Assembly (NCBI GenBank): GCA_035041965.1
Contig: JAPYMA010000126.1
Span: 1 to 64,000, forward strand
Length of the DNA stretch: 64,000 nucleotides
From: Anisakis pegreffii
Lineage: Eukaryota; Nematoda; Chromadorea; Rhabditida; Anisakidae
Reading direction: 5' to 3'
Part shown: in pieces, positions 1-12,339 of the stretch
Position numbering within the stretch: position 1 is the first letter of the stretch
Layout: each line of letters opens with the position of its first letter
Translations under genes and position numbers: made by a program
The notes under the pieces: model-generated
Told to the model about the DNA's origin: nothing
Databases searched by the model: none
What the model saw: the letters and a program-made list of their open reading frames with translations, nothing else

Positions 1-3000
1 ATATCATCATTTATACATCGTTCGATTGAGCAGAATCTCTTCTTTCTAACACTGAAATGCCGGCTTGAAAATTTCTAGTTTACGAGGAGATATAGGGATT
101 TTTGTGATCCTAATTAATGAAAATTTGAGTTTGATGATGTATTCAAGCTCACTGTCTTCTCAGCTTTGCCCGGAAACATATCATCATTTATACATCGTTC
201 GATTGAGCAGAATCTCTTCTTTCTAACACTGAAATGCCGGCTTGAAAATTCCCACTTTTCGAGGAGATATATTAATTTTTGTGATGCCATTCGGTTAAAG
301 ACATTCAAGCCTACCGTACCCTCAGCTTTGACCAGTAACATATCAATTTCTTCACACCAATCGATCAAGCTGAATCTCTGGATAAAGAAAATCATATATT
401 TTGTCGAGCGATTTTGCTTAGTTGAGGAGATCTAGCTATTTTTTTAAAGCTATCTTATCTAGCGCTGAGTCGCTCATTCACACTCCCGTATGATCACTAT
501 AGATCAATAGAGGCTGTACATAACTATAGAAATTTGACTTCGATGTATTCGAGCTCACCGTCTTCTCAGCTTTGCCCGGAAACATATCATCATTTATACA
601 CAGTTCGATCGAGCAGAATGTCCTCTTTCTAACACTGAAACGCCGGCTTGAAAATTTCCAGCTTGCGAGGAGATATTTTAATTTTTGTGATGTTATTAGG
701 TTAAAGACATTCAAGCCTACCGTACCCTCAGCTTTGACCAGTAACATATCCATATCTTCACACCAGTCGATCAAGCAGAATCTCTGGATAAAGAAAATCA
801 TATATTTTGCCGAGCGATTCTGCTTGGTTGAGGAGATCTAGCTATTTTTTTAAAGCTATCTCAACTAGCGCTGAGTTGCTCATTCACATTCCCGTTTGAT
901 CACTTTAGATCAATAGAGCCTATACATAACTATAGAAATTTCAGTTTGATGTATTCAAGCTCATCGTCTTCTCAGCTTTGCCCGGAAACATATCATCATT
1001 TATACACAGTTCGATCGAGCAGAATCTCGTCTTTCTAACACTGAAACGCCGGCTTGAAAATTCCCACTTTTCGAGGAGATATATTAATTTTTGTGATGCC
1101 ATTCGGTTAAAGACATTCAAGCCTACCGTACCCTCAGCTTTGACCAGTAACATATCCATATCTTCACACCAGTCGATCAAGCAGAATCTCTGGATAAAGA
1201 AAATCATATATTTTGCCGAGCGATTCTGCTTGGTTGAGGAGATCTAGCTATTTTTTTAAAGCTATCTCAACTAGCGCTGAGTTGCTCATTCACATTCCCG
1301 TTTGATCACTTTAGATCAATAGAGCCTATACATAACTATAGAAATTTCAGTTTGATGTATTCAAGCTCACCGTCTTCTCAGCTTTGCCCGGAAACATATC
1401 ATCTTTTATACACTGTTCGATTCAGCAGGATCTCTTCTTTCTAACGGTGAAATGCAGGCTTGAAAATTTCTAGCTTGCGAGGAGATATTTTAATTTTTAT
1501 GATGTTATTAGGTTAAAGACATTCAAGCCTACCGTACCCTCAGCTTTGACCAGTAACATATCCATATCTTCACACCAGTCGATCAAGCAGAATCTCTGGA
1601 TAAAGAAAATCATATATTTTGTCGAGCGATTTTGCTTAGTTGAGGAGATCTAGCTATTTTTTTAAAGCTATCTTATCTAGCGCTGAGTCGCTCATTCACA
1701 CTCCCGTATGATCACTATAGATCAATAGAGGCTGTACATAACTATAGAAATTTGACTTCGATGTATTCGAGCTCACCGTCTTCTCAGCTTTGCCCGCAAA
1801 CATATCATCATTTATACACAGTTCGATCGAGCAGAATCTCTTCTTTCTAACACTGAAATGGCGGCTTGAAAATTTCCAGCATACGAGGAGATATAGGGAT
1901 TTTTGTGATCCTAATTAATGAAAATTTGAGTTTGATGATGTATTCAAGCTCACTGTCTTCTCAGCTTTGCCCGGAAACATATCATCATTTATACATCGTT
2001 CGATTGAGCAGAATCTCTTCTTTCTAACACTGAAATGCCGGCTTGAAAATTCCCACTTTTCGAGGAGATATATTAATTTTTGTGATGCCATTCGGTTAAA
2101 GACATTCAAGCCTACCGTACCCTCAGCTTTGACCAGTAACATATCAATTTCTTCACACCAATCGATCAAGCTGAATCTCTGGATAAAGAAAATCATATAT
2201 TTTGTCGAGCGATTTTGCTTAGTTGAGGAGATCTAGCTATTTTTTTAAAGCTATCTTATCTAGCGCTGAGTCGCTCATTCACACTCCCGTATGATCACTA
2301 TAGATCAATAGAGGCTGTACATAACTATAGAAATTTGACTTCGATGTATTCGAGCTCACCGTCTTCTCAGCTTTGCCCGGAAACATATCATCATTTATAC
2401 ACAGTTCGATCGAGCAGAATGTCCTCTTTCTAACACTGAAACGCCGGCTTGAAAGTTTCCAGCTTGCGAGGAGATATTTTAATTTTTGTGATGTTATTAG
2501 GTTAAAGACATTCAAGCCTACCGTACCCTCAGCTTTGACCAGTAACATATCCATATCTTCACACCAGTCGATCAAGCAGAATCTCTGGATAAAGAAAATG
2601 ATATATTTTGCCGAGCGATTCTGCTTGGTTGAGGAGATCTAGCTATTTTTTTAAAGCTATGTCAACTAGCGCTGAGTTGCTCATTCACATTCCCGTTTGA
2701 TCACTATAGATCAATAGAGGCTGTACATAACTATAGAAATTTGACTTCGATGTATTCGAGCTCACCGTCTTCTCAGCTTTGCCCTCAAACATATCATCAT
2801 TTATACACAGTTCGATCGAGCAGAATCTCTTCTTTCTAACACTGAAATGGCGGCTTGAAAATTTCCAGCATACGAGGAGATATAGGGATTTTTGTAATCC
2901 TAATTAATGAAAATTTGAGTTTGATGATGTATTCAAGCTCACTGTCTTCTCAGCTTTACCCGGAAACATATCATCATTTATACACAGTTCGATCGAGCAG

Positions 3001-3903
3001 AATCTCGTCTTTCTAACACTGAAACGCCGGCTTGAAAATTCCCACTTTTCGAGGAGATATATTAATTTTTGTGATGCCATTCGGTTAAAGACATTCAAGC
3101 CTACCGTACCCTCAGCTTTGACCAGTAACATATCAATTTCTTCACACCAATCGATCAAGCTGAATCTCTGGATAAAGAAAATCATATATTTTGTCGAGCG
3201 ATTTTGCTTAGTTGAGGAGATCTAGCTATTTTTTTAAAGCTATCTTATCTAGCGCTGAGTCGCTCATTCACACTCCCGTATGATCACTATAGATCAATAG
3301 AGGCTGTACATAACTATAGAAATTTGACTTCGATGTATTCGAGCTCACCGTCTTCTCAGCTTTGCCCGGAAACATATCATCATTTATACACAGTTCGATC
3401 GAGCAGAATCTCTTCTTTCTAACACTGAAATGGCGGCTTGAAAATTTCCAGCATACGAGGAGATATAGGGATTTTTGTGATCCTAATTAATGAAAATTTG
3501 AGTTTGATGATGTATTCAAGCTCACTGTCTTCTCAGCTTTGCCCGGAAACATATCATCATTTATACATCGTTCGATTGAGCAGAATCTCTTCTTTCTAAC
3601 ACTGAAATGCCGGCTTGAAAATTCCCACTTTTCGAGGAGATATATTAATTTTTGTGATGCCATTCGGTTAAAGACATTCAAGCCTACCGTACCCTCAGCT
3701 TTGACCAGTAACATATCCATATCTTCACACCAGTCGATCAAGCAGAATCTCTGGATAAAGAAAATCATATATTTTGCCGAGCGATTCTGCTTGGTTGAGG
3801 AGATCTAGCTATTTTTTTAAAGCTATCTCAACTAGCGCTGAGTTGCTCATTCACATTCCCGTTTGATCACTTTAGATCAATAGAGCCTATACATAAGTAT
3901 AGA
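1..3903. repeat. Higher-order tandem satellite array (406-bp and 177-bp units)
   Basis: The anchor word TTGCCCGGAAAC and its near variants recur at 166, 572, 978, 1384, 1790, 1967, 2373, 2779, 2956, 3362 and 3539. The steps are exactly 406 bp or 177 bp, in the order 406x4, 177, 406x2, 177, 406, 177. The array is already in phase at base 1, so it continues out of the window. Each 406-bp unit is two related half-units: a short one of about 172 bp, and a long one of about 234 bp that carries an extra module ending in GATCACTATAGATCAATAG. The 177-bp unit is a single half-unit with its own junction near GATCCTAATTAATG. Copies are nearly identical, so the array is young or homogenised. It ends near 3903, where the sequence becomes unique. 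Open frames of about 90 codons occur on both strands of every unit and are not taken as genes. Confidence 0.95.
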
Positions 3904-6219
3904 AATTTCGAAAGTTGCTCATCATTTATTTTCTTCATTATCAGCAATCATTTAATTTATTCATAATAATCTTCGTCGGAAATAATTTCGTGCGATGATA
4001 GAGAGAGAGAAGGCAGAAAGTAGTGAGTAAATAAAGATGCATTGGATGAACGCGAGTGGGCAACTGAATTGGATTAGAGCACAAACAGCACTAGCGCAAT
4101 TAGTTGACAGGTTTTGCGTGAGCAGATAGTGAAACGAGCAGATGGTGGATATTCTTAGTGAAATATGAATTATTATTTCGGTTGTGCTGGTTGTATTCGA
4201 AAAACCATTTTGTAAAATATAACATCCTTTCATTCTGTTTTAGTCATCAAAATTATTCGCTTATTTCATGCAGTCCATAATTTTTTTTGAGCAATGACTA
4301 GTGGGACTGCGGATGAGCCGGGGTGGGTCGAGTCATCCGGCCGAATCAAAAAAGTACTGAGCCGGACCAAGAATCACCTCATCACGTCGAATCTGTGTAA
4401 AAAAAACTCTTCGAAGTGTCAAATCAGTGCAAAAAAACCTTTTTAAATGCAATTTGTAAGCATGAGAGTCAGATTTCATGATGGAAAAGTGCACTAAAAT
4501 GCCAAGAATTTTTTTTTGAGAACCTGGTTTTTAACCTCATCAACGGAGGAGGACAAGCTTTTTTGGCTTTTATGTTTTAAAATCGTTGGAAATCGTCATC
4601 AACAAGTCTGCGAACATTGTGATAGTGACCGACATTTTTAATTTCAGATGTTGATTACTAACCCCTGAACCAGGATGCAGAAGTTTCAGGCCTCTGTACT
4701 CGGATGTTGACAAAAATCATTTTTGAGAGGTGCTTGCTTCAGCTCGAGCATAATAATTTAGGACTGAAACCAAGATAAGAGATAATCAAAAATTATGTGT
4801 TTTTTCATCCAAAAAAATCACGACTGATATGTTTCTAAACATTTTTAATGTTCTTAACCTTAACGTTCACTGTTGATTCTTCATTATTTCTGACATTCGT
4901 GGACGGTTGTTCATTTTTCATTCAAATGAACTGCTCATTTATTTCAATCAGTTTTGTTTTCGGTTTTCTTTTATGTTCAGTTTATTTTTCGCAACATAAT
5001 CGATTACATTGTACGAAATAAATGCGTTATGTAAAGTTATAGTTTTTTATTCAAATGTTCATAATGGCAATGAGATGCAGTCCAGAAATACTGATAATAA
5101 AAGATTCAGTACGAACGAGACTACTTTTAGATCAGTAAGTCGGTCAGCAAACATTAGTTAGACAACAAAGCCAGTGTGATAGAATGCATGCTGAACGTTC
5201 GATGGAAATAACTGCAGCTCGGCATCACAATGTTCATACACCTCTCTCTAGCAGTTTCCATCAAAATTCAAGTACAGCAAGCAAAAAATTGCGCTTGTCC
5301 ATTCACGGGATTAAAATGCAATTGCTGTTCAACTCTACGGTATTTAAAACCCTTATAAACCATCATTTCGGCGCTAAGTTTCATTCCGGCACGTGTATAT
5401 TGCCTTCATAAGTTTTTTTTAAACCATGGCTTGGCGTTTTCACTTACCGTTTATTCCTACTTCAGTCTGACGATTCTTGTCTTCGTCAAGTCCACAGCTC
5501 AGGCCCAATTTTTTATAATCGAAGTTTTTCTTTCTTTTTTCTGGTTCTTCAATACGGCTTACGTTCATTCAATCTGATTGAAATATCGATCGCTAAGCAG
5601 AGACAGCCACTATCACAGGTAGTGGCCATATTGCTCCTCCAACGTTCACTATTGAAGTTGTGTTTCGTGGTCGCATTTTGAAGTGGTCTGTTGCAAGCGC
5701 AATATTTCGATGAGAATTTTTGATTGAAGTACTGCTGGGAAGAGGTGTTTTACGTAAGAAATGAATTTAGCGAGCGGCTGTAGCAAACAATCAGTGAACG
5801 TTTTGATGTAGAAAAAAAAGACAAATTCTTCACTTGTACAAAAATCAATAGGTATGACGTTCAAAATTGAAAATGTAATCAATCGCCTAGTCGTTTAAAA
5901 GGCCAACTAGAAGTGAGCTTATTAAAAAGCAAAACAGTTTCGCCTGACGTCGAAGCAAGTCGTTACTGACTTCCATCATAGACTTTCTTATGTGTTACGT
6001 TTTTGTTTTTGAATGATACAACTATTCGATTTCGAGAACTTAGTACGAACGTACGTATTTTCGAAGATGTTAAACGATTCTTTCGAATTTTTCCTTGAGT
6101 AGTTCACTGCAGTCATCCACCGAGTTTAGCACAATTTCTTGTTGCGTGTAATTGTTGGACAAGTGAGGTTTCACAGCGGCCGTTCTCATGGGCAAAACAA
6201 TCACAGATCTCGGACGAGC
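3904..6219. other. Intergenic, no gene recognised
   Basis: Unique-looking AT-rich sequence. A short GC-richer patch at about 4305-4390 (around GAGCCGGGGTGGGTCGAG) stands out in composition, but I found no terminal repeats or coding frame around it. No exon chain with splice sites and plausible codon use is visible on either strand. Confidence 0.5.
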
Positions 6220-6416
6220 CAAAACCTCAACCCACTGAACCGTAAGCCATGTCCATGGTGGGTCTAACTCAGGTCCAAGGTAAGATTCAACCTGAGCCCA
6301 GGGTAGGACTAAAACTTAGCGCAGGGCAAGCCGTAGCATAAGGCTAGGATAGGTCTGTCTAATTGTAAGTTAGGAATAAACCTCGGCACAAGTCTGCGAT
6401 ATGCCTCAGCCTAAAC
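6220..6416. repeat. Degenerate telomere-like (GCCTAA/TTAGGC) block
   Basis: The stretch is rich in imperfect forms of the nematode telomere hexamer, such as AGGCTAGGATAGG, AAGTTAGGAA and CTCAGCCTAAAC. It resembles heavily decayed interstitial telomeric or simple-sequence DNA. The hAT-type element that follows has inserted into its last copy. That copy, GCCTAAAC, is the element's target duplication. Confidence 0.45.
6409..6416. repeat. Left target-site duplication GCCTAAAC
   Basis: This is an exact match to 7633-7640 immediately outside the right terminal inverted repeat. The sequence is a telomere-hexamer-like word. Confidence 0.85.
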
Positions 6417-7632
6417 TAGGGTTCGCAAAATCCCGATGTTTTTTCAATCTCGGAATTGGGATTAAATCCCGGGATAATCCCAGGATCAAACAATTTTTGT
6501 AATATCGATGCGAGACATGTCCAAACACACTTTTTCGAACCAATATGTTCATTATCAATCAGAAAGGAATTAATTCAACAAGTTATTGAACAAATTCGAG
6601 AAACAAAATTATTCAAGTTAATATTTCATATAATAATGCTAATGACCATGATGCAAAGGCATACTGCATTTTCTATGCTAAAGCATCTTGTCATCTCGGG
6701 TCTAAGCTAATAACAGTACACTTGCATGTGAATATGGAATGCTTGATTCTCAAACACTTATTTGCAATGTTTCAAGTCCATTTTCTCTCAATGTTAACGT
6801 CAGTTGAATTCTGCCGTTTCGGAAATTTCGGTTTTTTACGAAAAAAATGCATCGCATGAATTAAATCATTTGAATTTTGAGGAAATTAAAAGTTCAGAGT
6901 TTATCTAAAAAGTGAAAAAAAACATCCGCAGTGGATTTCTATCGAATCGTCGGGCACTTTCATACTTAATACTTTCGATCAGAAATCATAGAAATGTACT
7001 TGATATTCAAGCTTATGATCCTTTTGAATGAAACAATTTCGTTCATTTCGACAATGAATTCTCGTTATGACTGATCTCAGTGAAAGTATATGTACATTTC
7101 GATGGGATGAAAATGATTCCAAATAGCGAAGTAAAGAGACTCGCAGTCCTTAGAACATGCAGTTGTATTAACAGATGGAATATTGAAGCCAATCAAATCG
7201 CGTGGAAGGAAACGACTCAAATTTCCGTTGAATTTTGTTACCCTTGGTTCTCATTAGAAAACGAGATTATCTCCGTTAGTTTACGTAAAAATGCATCCAG
7301 ATGAGCGTGACATAAACTACTGAAGAGCATAATAATCAATTGAATACTCGATGAAATGTCATGCAAAAGTTTATCAAGTTGTCGTTCATCATGCTTTTCG
7401 TGTGACTTGCACCTATTTCCTTAGCTATTCATCAATGACAGAGGGCAAAGAGTAAAAATGACTGCATATGAATGAGATGGGAATGATTAAGGCTTGCTTC
7501 AGGATGAGCATACTATCAAAATTCACGCAAATTGACCTGTTTTATCAAATCCCGAAATCCCGGGATTTTTCAAAACCTTAAATCCCGGGATTGGGATCAG
7601 AACTGAAATCCCGGGATCTCGTGCAAACCCTA
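6417..7632. mobile_element. Non-autonomous hAT-type DNA transposon (MITE-like)
   Basis: The left end reads TAGGGTTCGCA (6417-6427). The right end, read on the minus strand from 7632, is TAGGGTTTGCA, a 10 of 11 match. Both subterminal regions carry repeated AATCCCGGGA words (6476-6486 on the left, several between 7546 and 7617 on the right). The element is flanked by a perfect 8-bp direct repeat, GCCTAAAC, at 6409-6416 and 7633-7640. Eight-base target duplications with short TIRs starting (C/T)AGGG are characteristic of the hAT superfamily. The 1.2-kb interior has only short open frames and no recognisable transposase, so it must have been mobilised in trans. Confidence 0.85.
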
Positions 7633-7640
7633 GCCTAAAC
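7633..7640. repeat. Right target-site duplication GCCTAAAC
   Basis: Exact partner of 6409-6416. Removing the element and one copy restores the continuous sequence CTCAGCCTAAACCATG. Confidence 0.85.
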
Positions 7641-7849
7641 CATGAAGATATAGCGACTCTTCATATCGCGAACTAGTGATTGAGTAAGGGAACAAAATTT
7701 TGGTTCAGTTACGTAACTTTGGTCGGTTATCATTACTGCTGCGGACCCGGTCTTGTATTACCGTCACACCTGTATGAGTTTTACGGGTTGTCCCATTAAA
7801 GCACAGTGCTGTATGTGCGATGCAGAAAAGAACGACCGACTTGGTAGTT

Positions 7850-8275
7850 TGAACGAACTTTGAATAAAACGTGCACTTTCGTTCAAGCATCACAGCCAAT
7901 GTCGTTCTGCAGTTCCAATCAGTGCAGGGATGATGATGTTTTGCCACATATTTACAAGTGTTTTTATCGAACAGGAAGTATTTCAATTGAAAGCAATTCA
8001 AACTGAGAATGAGTGAATAACCGTGTTCGCAGCAAATTGTGATCATGCAACGAGAAATAAACCCGCAGTATACACTCAGCGGAGACTGAGTATAGTTTGG
8101 GTTCATATCACAAATATATTCAGTTCACCTGAGGTGCTAATAGAACAATTGCATGCTAATACTGGCTGAAATGAATCCATATTGCACAGCATTCACAGAA
8201 TTGCTCTACTGGTCAACTGCATACTAATAGCAGTTGAAGTGAGTCCATACTGCACGGTGTTGACCTGTTGTGTAG
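7850..8275 (+). repeat. Dispersed repeat, copy 1 (left of the aldo-keto reductase gene)
   Basis: This stretch aligns by eye in the same orientation with about 12340-12760. Shared landmarks in the same order include ATTGTGATC near 8035, GCAACGAGAAATAAAC, GACTGRGTATRGTTTGG, a TTCACCTGAGGTG / TTCACATGAGATG pair, and GTATTGACCTRT-type segments near the end. The copies differ by many substitutions and small indels. No transposase or terminal inverted repeats were recognised, so the class is unknown. Confidence 0.65.
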
Positions 8276-8493
8276 TATCGATCAAATACGTATGGTATTT
8301 GTTCAGTTAAGGACGGTGTGGTGTACCGACACGCATACGCCCCCTCTCCTTGAACTGCAGAAGCACCCATATTTCATTGATCGAGTTCTAAGAATCGTTC
8401 ATTCAATTATGTAAAATATTATTCCGGTATTCATTTCAAGGTAAGAAGTTTGTTTTGTTATATCGTTGGGAAATATAAAGTGATAGCAGCGAT

Positions 8494-11206
8494 ATGACGA
8501 TGACGACTGCTGGTCCGATGATAACGCTCTCAAATGGCTTGAAAATGCCTCAAGTAGGACTGGGAACATGGATGGTCAGTCCCGTTCTTTTCGAATTATC
8601 ATACTGTCATTTTTCTGTTAGATGTCGAATTCTAGGAACAGTCTATCAATAAAAGTGTTGATACTCTGTCGTATAAATATAACGAAGGATTGGGTCGACC
8701 GAAACGACTTTATTCATTTTTCATTGATGACAACGTACTTCGGTTCACGAACAAACTGTTGGAAAGGATTGTTTTCTTAAACAGAGCTCCCACTGCATAG
8801 GCGTTCATTTCCCCCAACTCATCTCATCCTCTGATATTATGTTATTGCTGTTCAGCTGAACTTGAAACATGGGTTGGATATTAATGTGAGTGATAAAGAG
8901 AGTAATAATGGAAATGAATTAATAACAGGAACTACTTTAAAAGTGATAATAACTAGGCATATCCAAATGAAGTAGCGAATGCGGTCCGATGTGCACTAGA
9001 TGTCGGTTATCGCCTCATCGATACGGCCACTTGTTATGGAAATGAGAAGGAGATTGGTGATGTTGTGGCTGAATATGTGAAGAGCGGAAAAGTTAAACGT
9101 GAAGACTTATTCATCACTACAAAAGTTTGTTGCTTTTCTTGCTGACACACAGTTGACTGGCTTCTTGCAGTGGTCTCCTTTTCAGAGTCAACTGATTAGG
9201 CCACATGAAGGGAACCGTGATGATTACAGCAAAAATTGTAATAATTTTGTTTTTCATTGCACATCCTAACAAAAAAATTGCAAAAGCGTTGACATCCTCT
9301 TTCGAAACGGAATCCAATTGAAGTCGCCTCCTGCAGTGAGAATGCTTAAAATGAGAAAACTGAATAATAATACTCATTATAATTGCTATAATAGTAATAA
9401 TGATTCAGTTGTGGTGTACACACAATCATCCATCAGAAGTGGAGGGTCAAATTCGAGAATCGCTATCGAAATTACAAGTAGATTATATTGATCTTTATTT
9501 AGCACACATGCCTGCTACATTTAATGTGAGTTTTTTGGTTGTTAATGTTTTATCAGTTTGATAGTAATAATATCAGTTACGATAATAATGCCATATAATT
9601 ATCGTAAACTTGCTGTGTAATATTGAATGATGTAGCTGGCTATTGCAGCACGATATGACTAAACAGGATCATTCGGTAACACTTGAACAAGTTTGGACGT
9701 TAAGTTTCACTTTCTTATTTTTCAATTTCAATTCATCGGTGTTACTGTTATTGTTGTCTTCGTTATTACAATCATTATTATTATTATTGCTGTTATTGTA
9801 TGGCGCATGATATGTTCTAAGCACTCGCTTGTATAATTGTCCTGTTCTAATAATGAACATGGTAATTATGACTAGTGTTCTGTTGTTTGCAAATACTTGA
9901 GTGGTTTTGGTTGGCGGGTGGTGCGCTGAAAAAGTTTGGCTGGTTGTAAATGTGTATATGATTGGTAGCGTGGTTGCAGGGTTTAGAAAGTGTCTATAAA
10001 AAGGGTTTAGCGAAAGCGATTGGTCTATCAAATGTGAACGCTGCCCAAGTAGAGCGTATTCAGAAAACAGCCAGTATACCCATTCACAATGTTCAAGTGA
10101 GATATTCAATGTTTCATTACGAAAACAATTGATGCTTAACAGTTGAGCAATTAATTCGTTCAGTAAATCTGATTGCCAATCGAATAGTTGACCTTGCGAC
10201 GAGAACACTTTGCAATTTGCACTTTCACAATGCATCTTATGAAAATAAATCTTTACTTTATTTTTCATGTAGTCATTCTTTGTATATTCATTTTTAAGTG
10301 TGAATGTTATTTGTATTTTCCACAACATGAACTGGTTGATACTTGTCGAAAGCATAACATCTCATTCACCGCATACGCACCAATTGGCTCTCCTGGACGC
10401 GTTAATTGGAAACTCCCAAGTGGCGCGTAAGTGTTTACTTTTTATATTGTATTGTATCTAGAAACGAATTCATGTTGAAAAGTTAATTCGTTCGCGAACT
10501 GTATTCTTTTGACCTTTTCAGCCACATGGCCAACGCTCTTCTAAAATGTTTTCGAATAGATGCGATTTGATTGCAGCAAATTAGTTTGGGCCGATGCAAA
10601 AAATCCATTAGAAAACGATCTGGTCGTGGCTCTTGCCAAAAAATACGACAAAACAAGTGCACAGATACTGCTTCGTAATCTCTTACAGCGTGGCATAGCC
10701 ATTATACCAAAGAGTACGAATGATAAGCGCATCAAAGAGAATTTCAGTGTTTGTTTTGAATTGTTATTATTTATTATTACCTTACTATATATTATTATTA
10801 TTATCAATATTGTTATATTATTATTAATTCTTATTATAATTTATTATTATTACTATACTTGTCATAGTTCCATTTAGCATTATATAAATTCTTCATTCGA
10901 CAGTAATTTCGGTTCATTTGATTGCGTCGTTTTAGATATTCGATTTCAAGTTAACTGATGATGAAATGAAGCAGTTAAACGATATTAAACATCGACAACG
11001 TCTTTTCTTCCAAGATTTGTATGTTCCGCTTTGTCATTATTATGGTTGTTGTTATCGATATTATTTGAAAAACACATCTATTTTTCAATCACATATTATT
11101 TGCTCAGTTATTTGGTGATATTTAATCCTAAATTGAATAAGTTATTTGGTTACATTACAGCATGGAAGGGCATCCAGAAGATCCGTTCAAAGAAGAACGT
11201 CATTAA
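8494..11206 (+). CDS. Aldo-keto reductase (AKR superfamily), 9 exons, ~320 aa
   Basis: NADPH-dependent carbonyl reductase of the cytosolic AKR1-like fold. Exons: 8494-8574, 8957-9124, 9409-9525, 9649-9698, 9980-10096, 10299-10426, 10577-10748, 10936-11018 and 11161-11206 (TAA 11204-11206). The conserved tetrad is intact: Asp49 and Tyr54 in RLIDTATCYGNE, Lys83 at the end of LFITTK, and His116 in YIDLYLAHMP. The cofactor-binding region near the C-terminus keeps IIPKSTNDKRIKENF, with the 2'-phosphate contacting Lys and Arg. The length is normal for the family. ATG 8494 gives the usual short lead before the first strand (MITLSNGLKMPQVGLGTW); ATG 8500 is also possible. The intron between exons 4 and 5 does not obey GT-AG when the frame is kept (see findings). 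The physiological substrate cannot be read from sequence. The gene sits between two related repeats. Confidence 0.9.
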
Positions 11207-12339
11207 GGAATTTTAGTACAATATTTAGATTGTTGGTTTAGTTCAGTGCCTGAGGCTGTGAATGTGGTGCACTTATTGTGATGCAATTATTGCTACATTT
11301 AGTCTGTTATTTTTTATTGGTTCTCTTTGATATACTTTATTCCATCTTATCTTATCATTAACTCCATTTTTTACTTCTTTTTGTATGGATACACTTTTAA
11401 TACTGTCATAGCTGCTACTTACTTATTTAATCATAGTGCTCAGTAACTGAAAGAAAACATTCATTCTTCATAGAGTCTTAATGAAATTAGGTATCTTTTA
11501 TGTATATATAATGAAACGAAGTGCTGTACATCCTCTCATATCCGAATCCTTTCTATGTCCGAACAGTCGAATAAACATTACGGGAAAAATATATGGCAAT
11601 TGCAAATAATATGCACAAAAATGTATGCGTATGAATATTAAAAAATTGTGCTTGATAATATGATGATGAATTATCACTGTGATCATGATGAAGCAATTCT
11701 CGTACTTGACATTCACAGTGTGCGGTGCAATTTGTAGGGGAACGCGACTGGGATATAGTTAACAAATAACACTTTTGCATCTCATTGTTCCACTGCCAGA
11801 GAAAACCATGTGTACATGTCTGGCCACAAAATCACCTCACTGCTAAAGGTAAAACGCATCTATGTACCTCGTTGTTTTGCAATTGTTCTAATAGGTTGCT
11901 TTTTTATTGATTTTTCACCACTTTAAACGAACCGCAAACGGATACGTATTCGCTGATCAGACAAAGGTAAATCTCGAATTTTAGTGACATAAAAGGCGTC
12001 TTATCCTGTTCGATAATTCAAGAAAAGTATGGTGTAGGAGAAGCAAAGTTATCTGACATCAACAATGTCCGTGCAGAAATACGACAGTATTTTCAGCGCA
12101 CTAATGATCAAGGATGTGGTGCCAGTTGTAAAATGAGTGATTATATTGAAAAAAGCTGTATGAGGACATCCACAGATAGTATGGCAACAAAGACAAAATG
12201 GTTTAACGATTATTGTTTTGATGTTGCAATGGAAAGCTAGAGTTCTGTAGTTTGCTACATTACGGTTCGACTGAACATATTGATTTTGTTGTTTGTATTG
12301 GCTAGCAGTGGAAATTTTGCAAACGACAACATATAAAGA
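11207..12339. other. Intergenic, downstream of the aldo-keto reductase
   Basis: AT-rich sequence that includes the presumed 3' UTR. No further exon or repeat structure is supported. Confidence 0.4.

Noticed and set aside
114..3808. Open frames of 88-107 codons on both strands of every satellite unit
   Set aside because: They are copies of one another, overlap antisense across the same bases, lack ATG-context or family motifs, and cannot run through adjacent units (406 is not a multiple of 3). They are by-products of a repeat that happens to lack stops.
5184..5411. 75-codon plus-strand frame with ATG
   Set aside because: No splice partners, family motif or codon bias. It is within chance length for this base composition.
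7705..8106. 133-codon minus-strand frame
   Set aside because: It lies mostly in the dispersed repeat, whose other copy (12.3-12.8 kb) does not preserve the frame. No domain is visible, so a conserved transposon protein is not supported.
9669..10355. 228-codon minus-strand frame overlapping the aldo-keto reductase
   Set aside because: It is antisense to confirmed reductase exons and introns, and its content is low-complexity Asn/Thr from ATT repeats.
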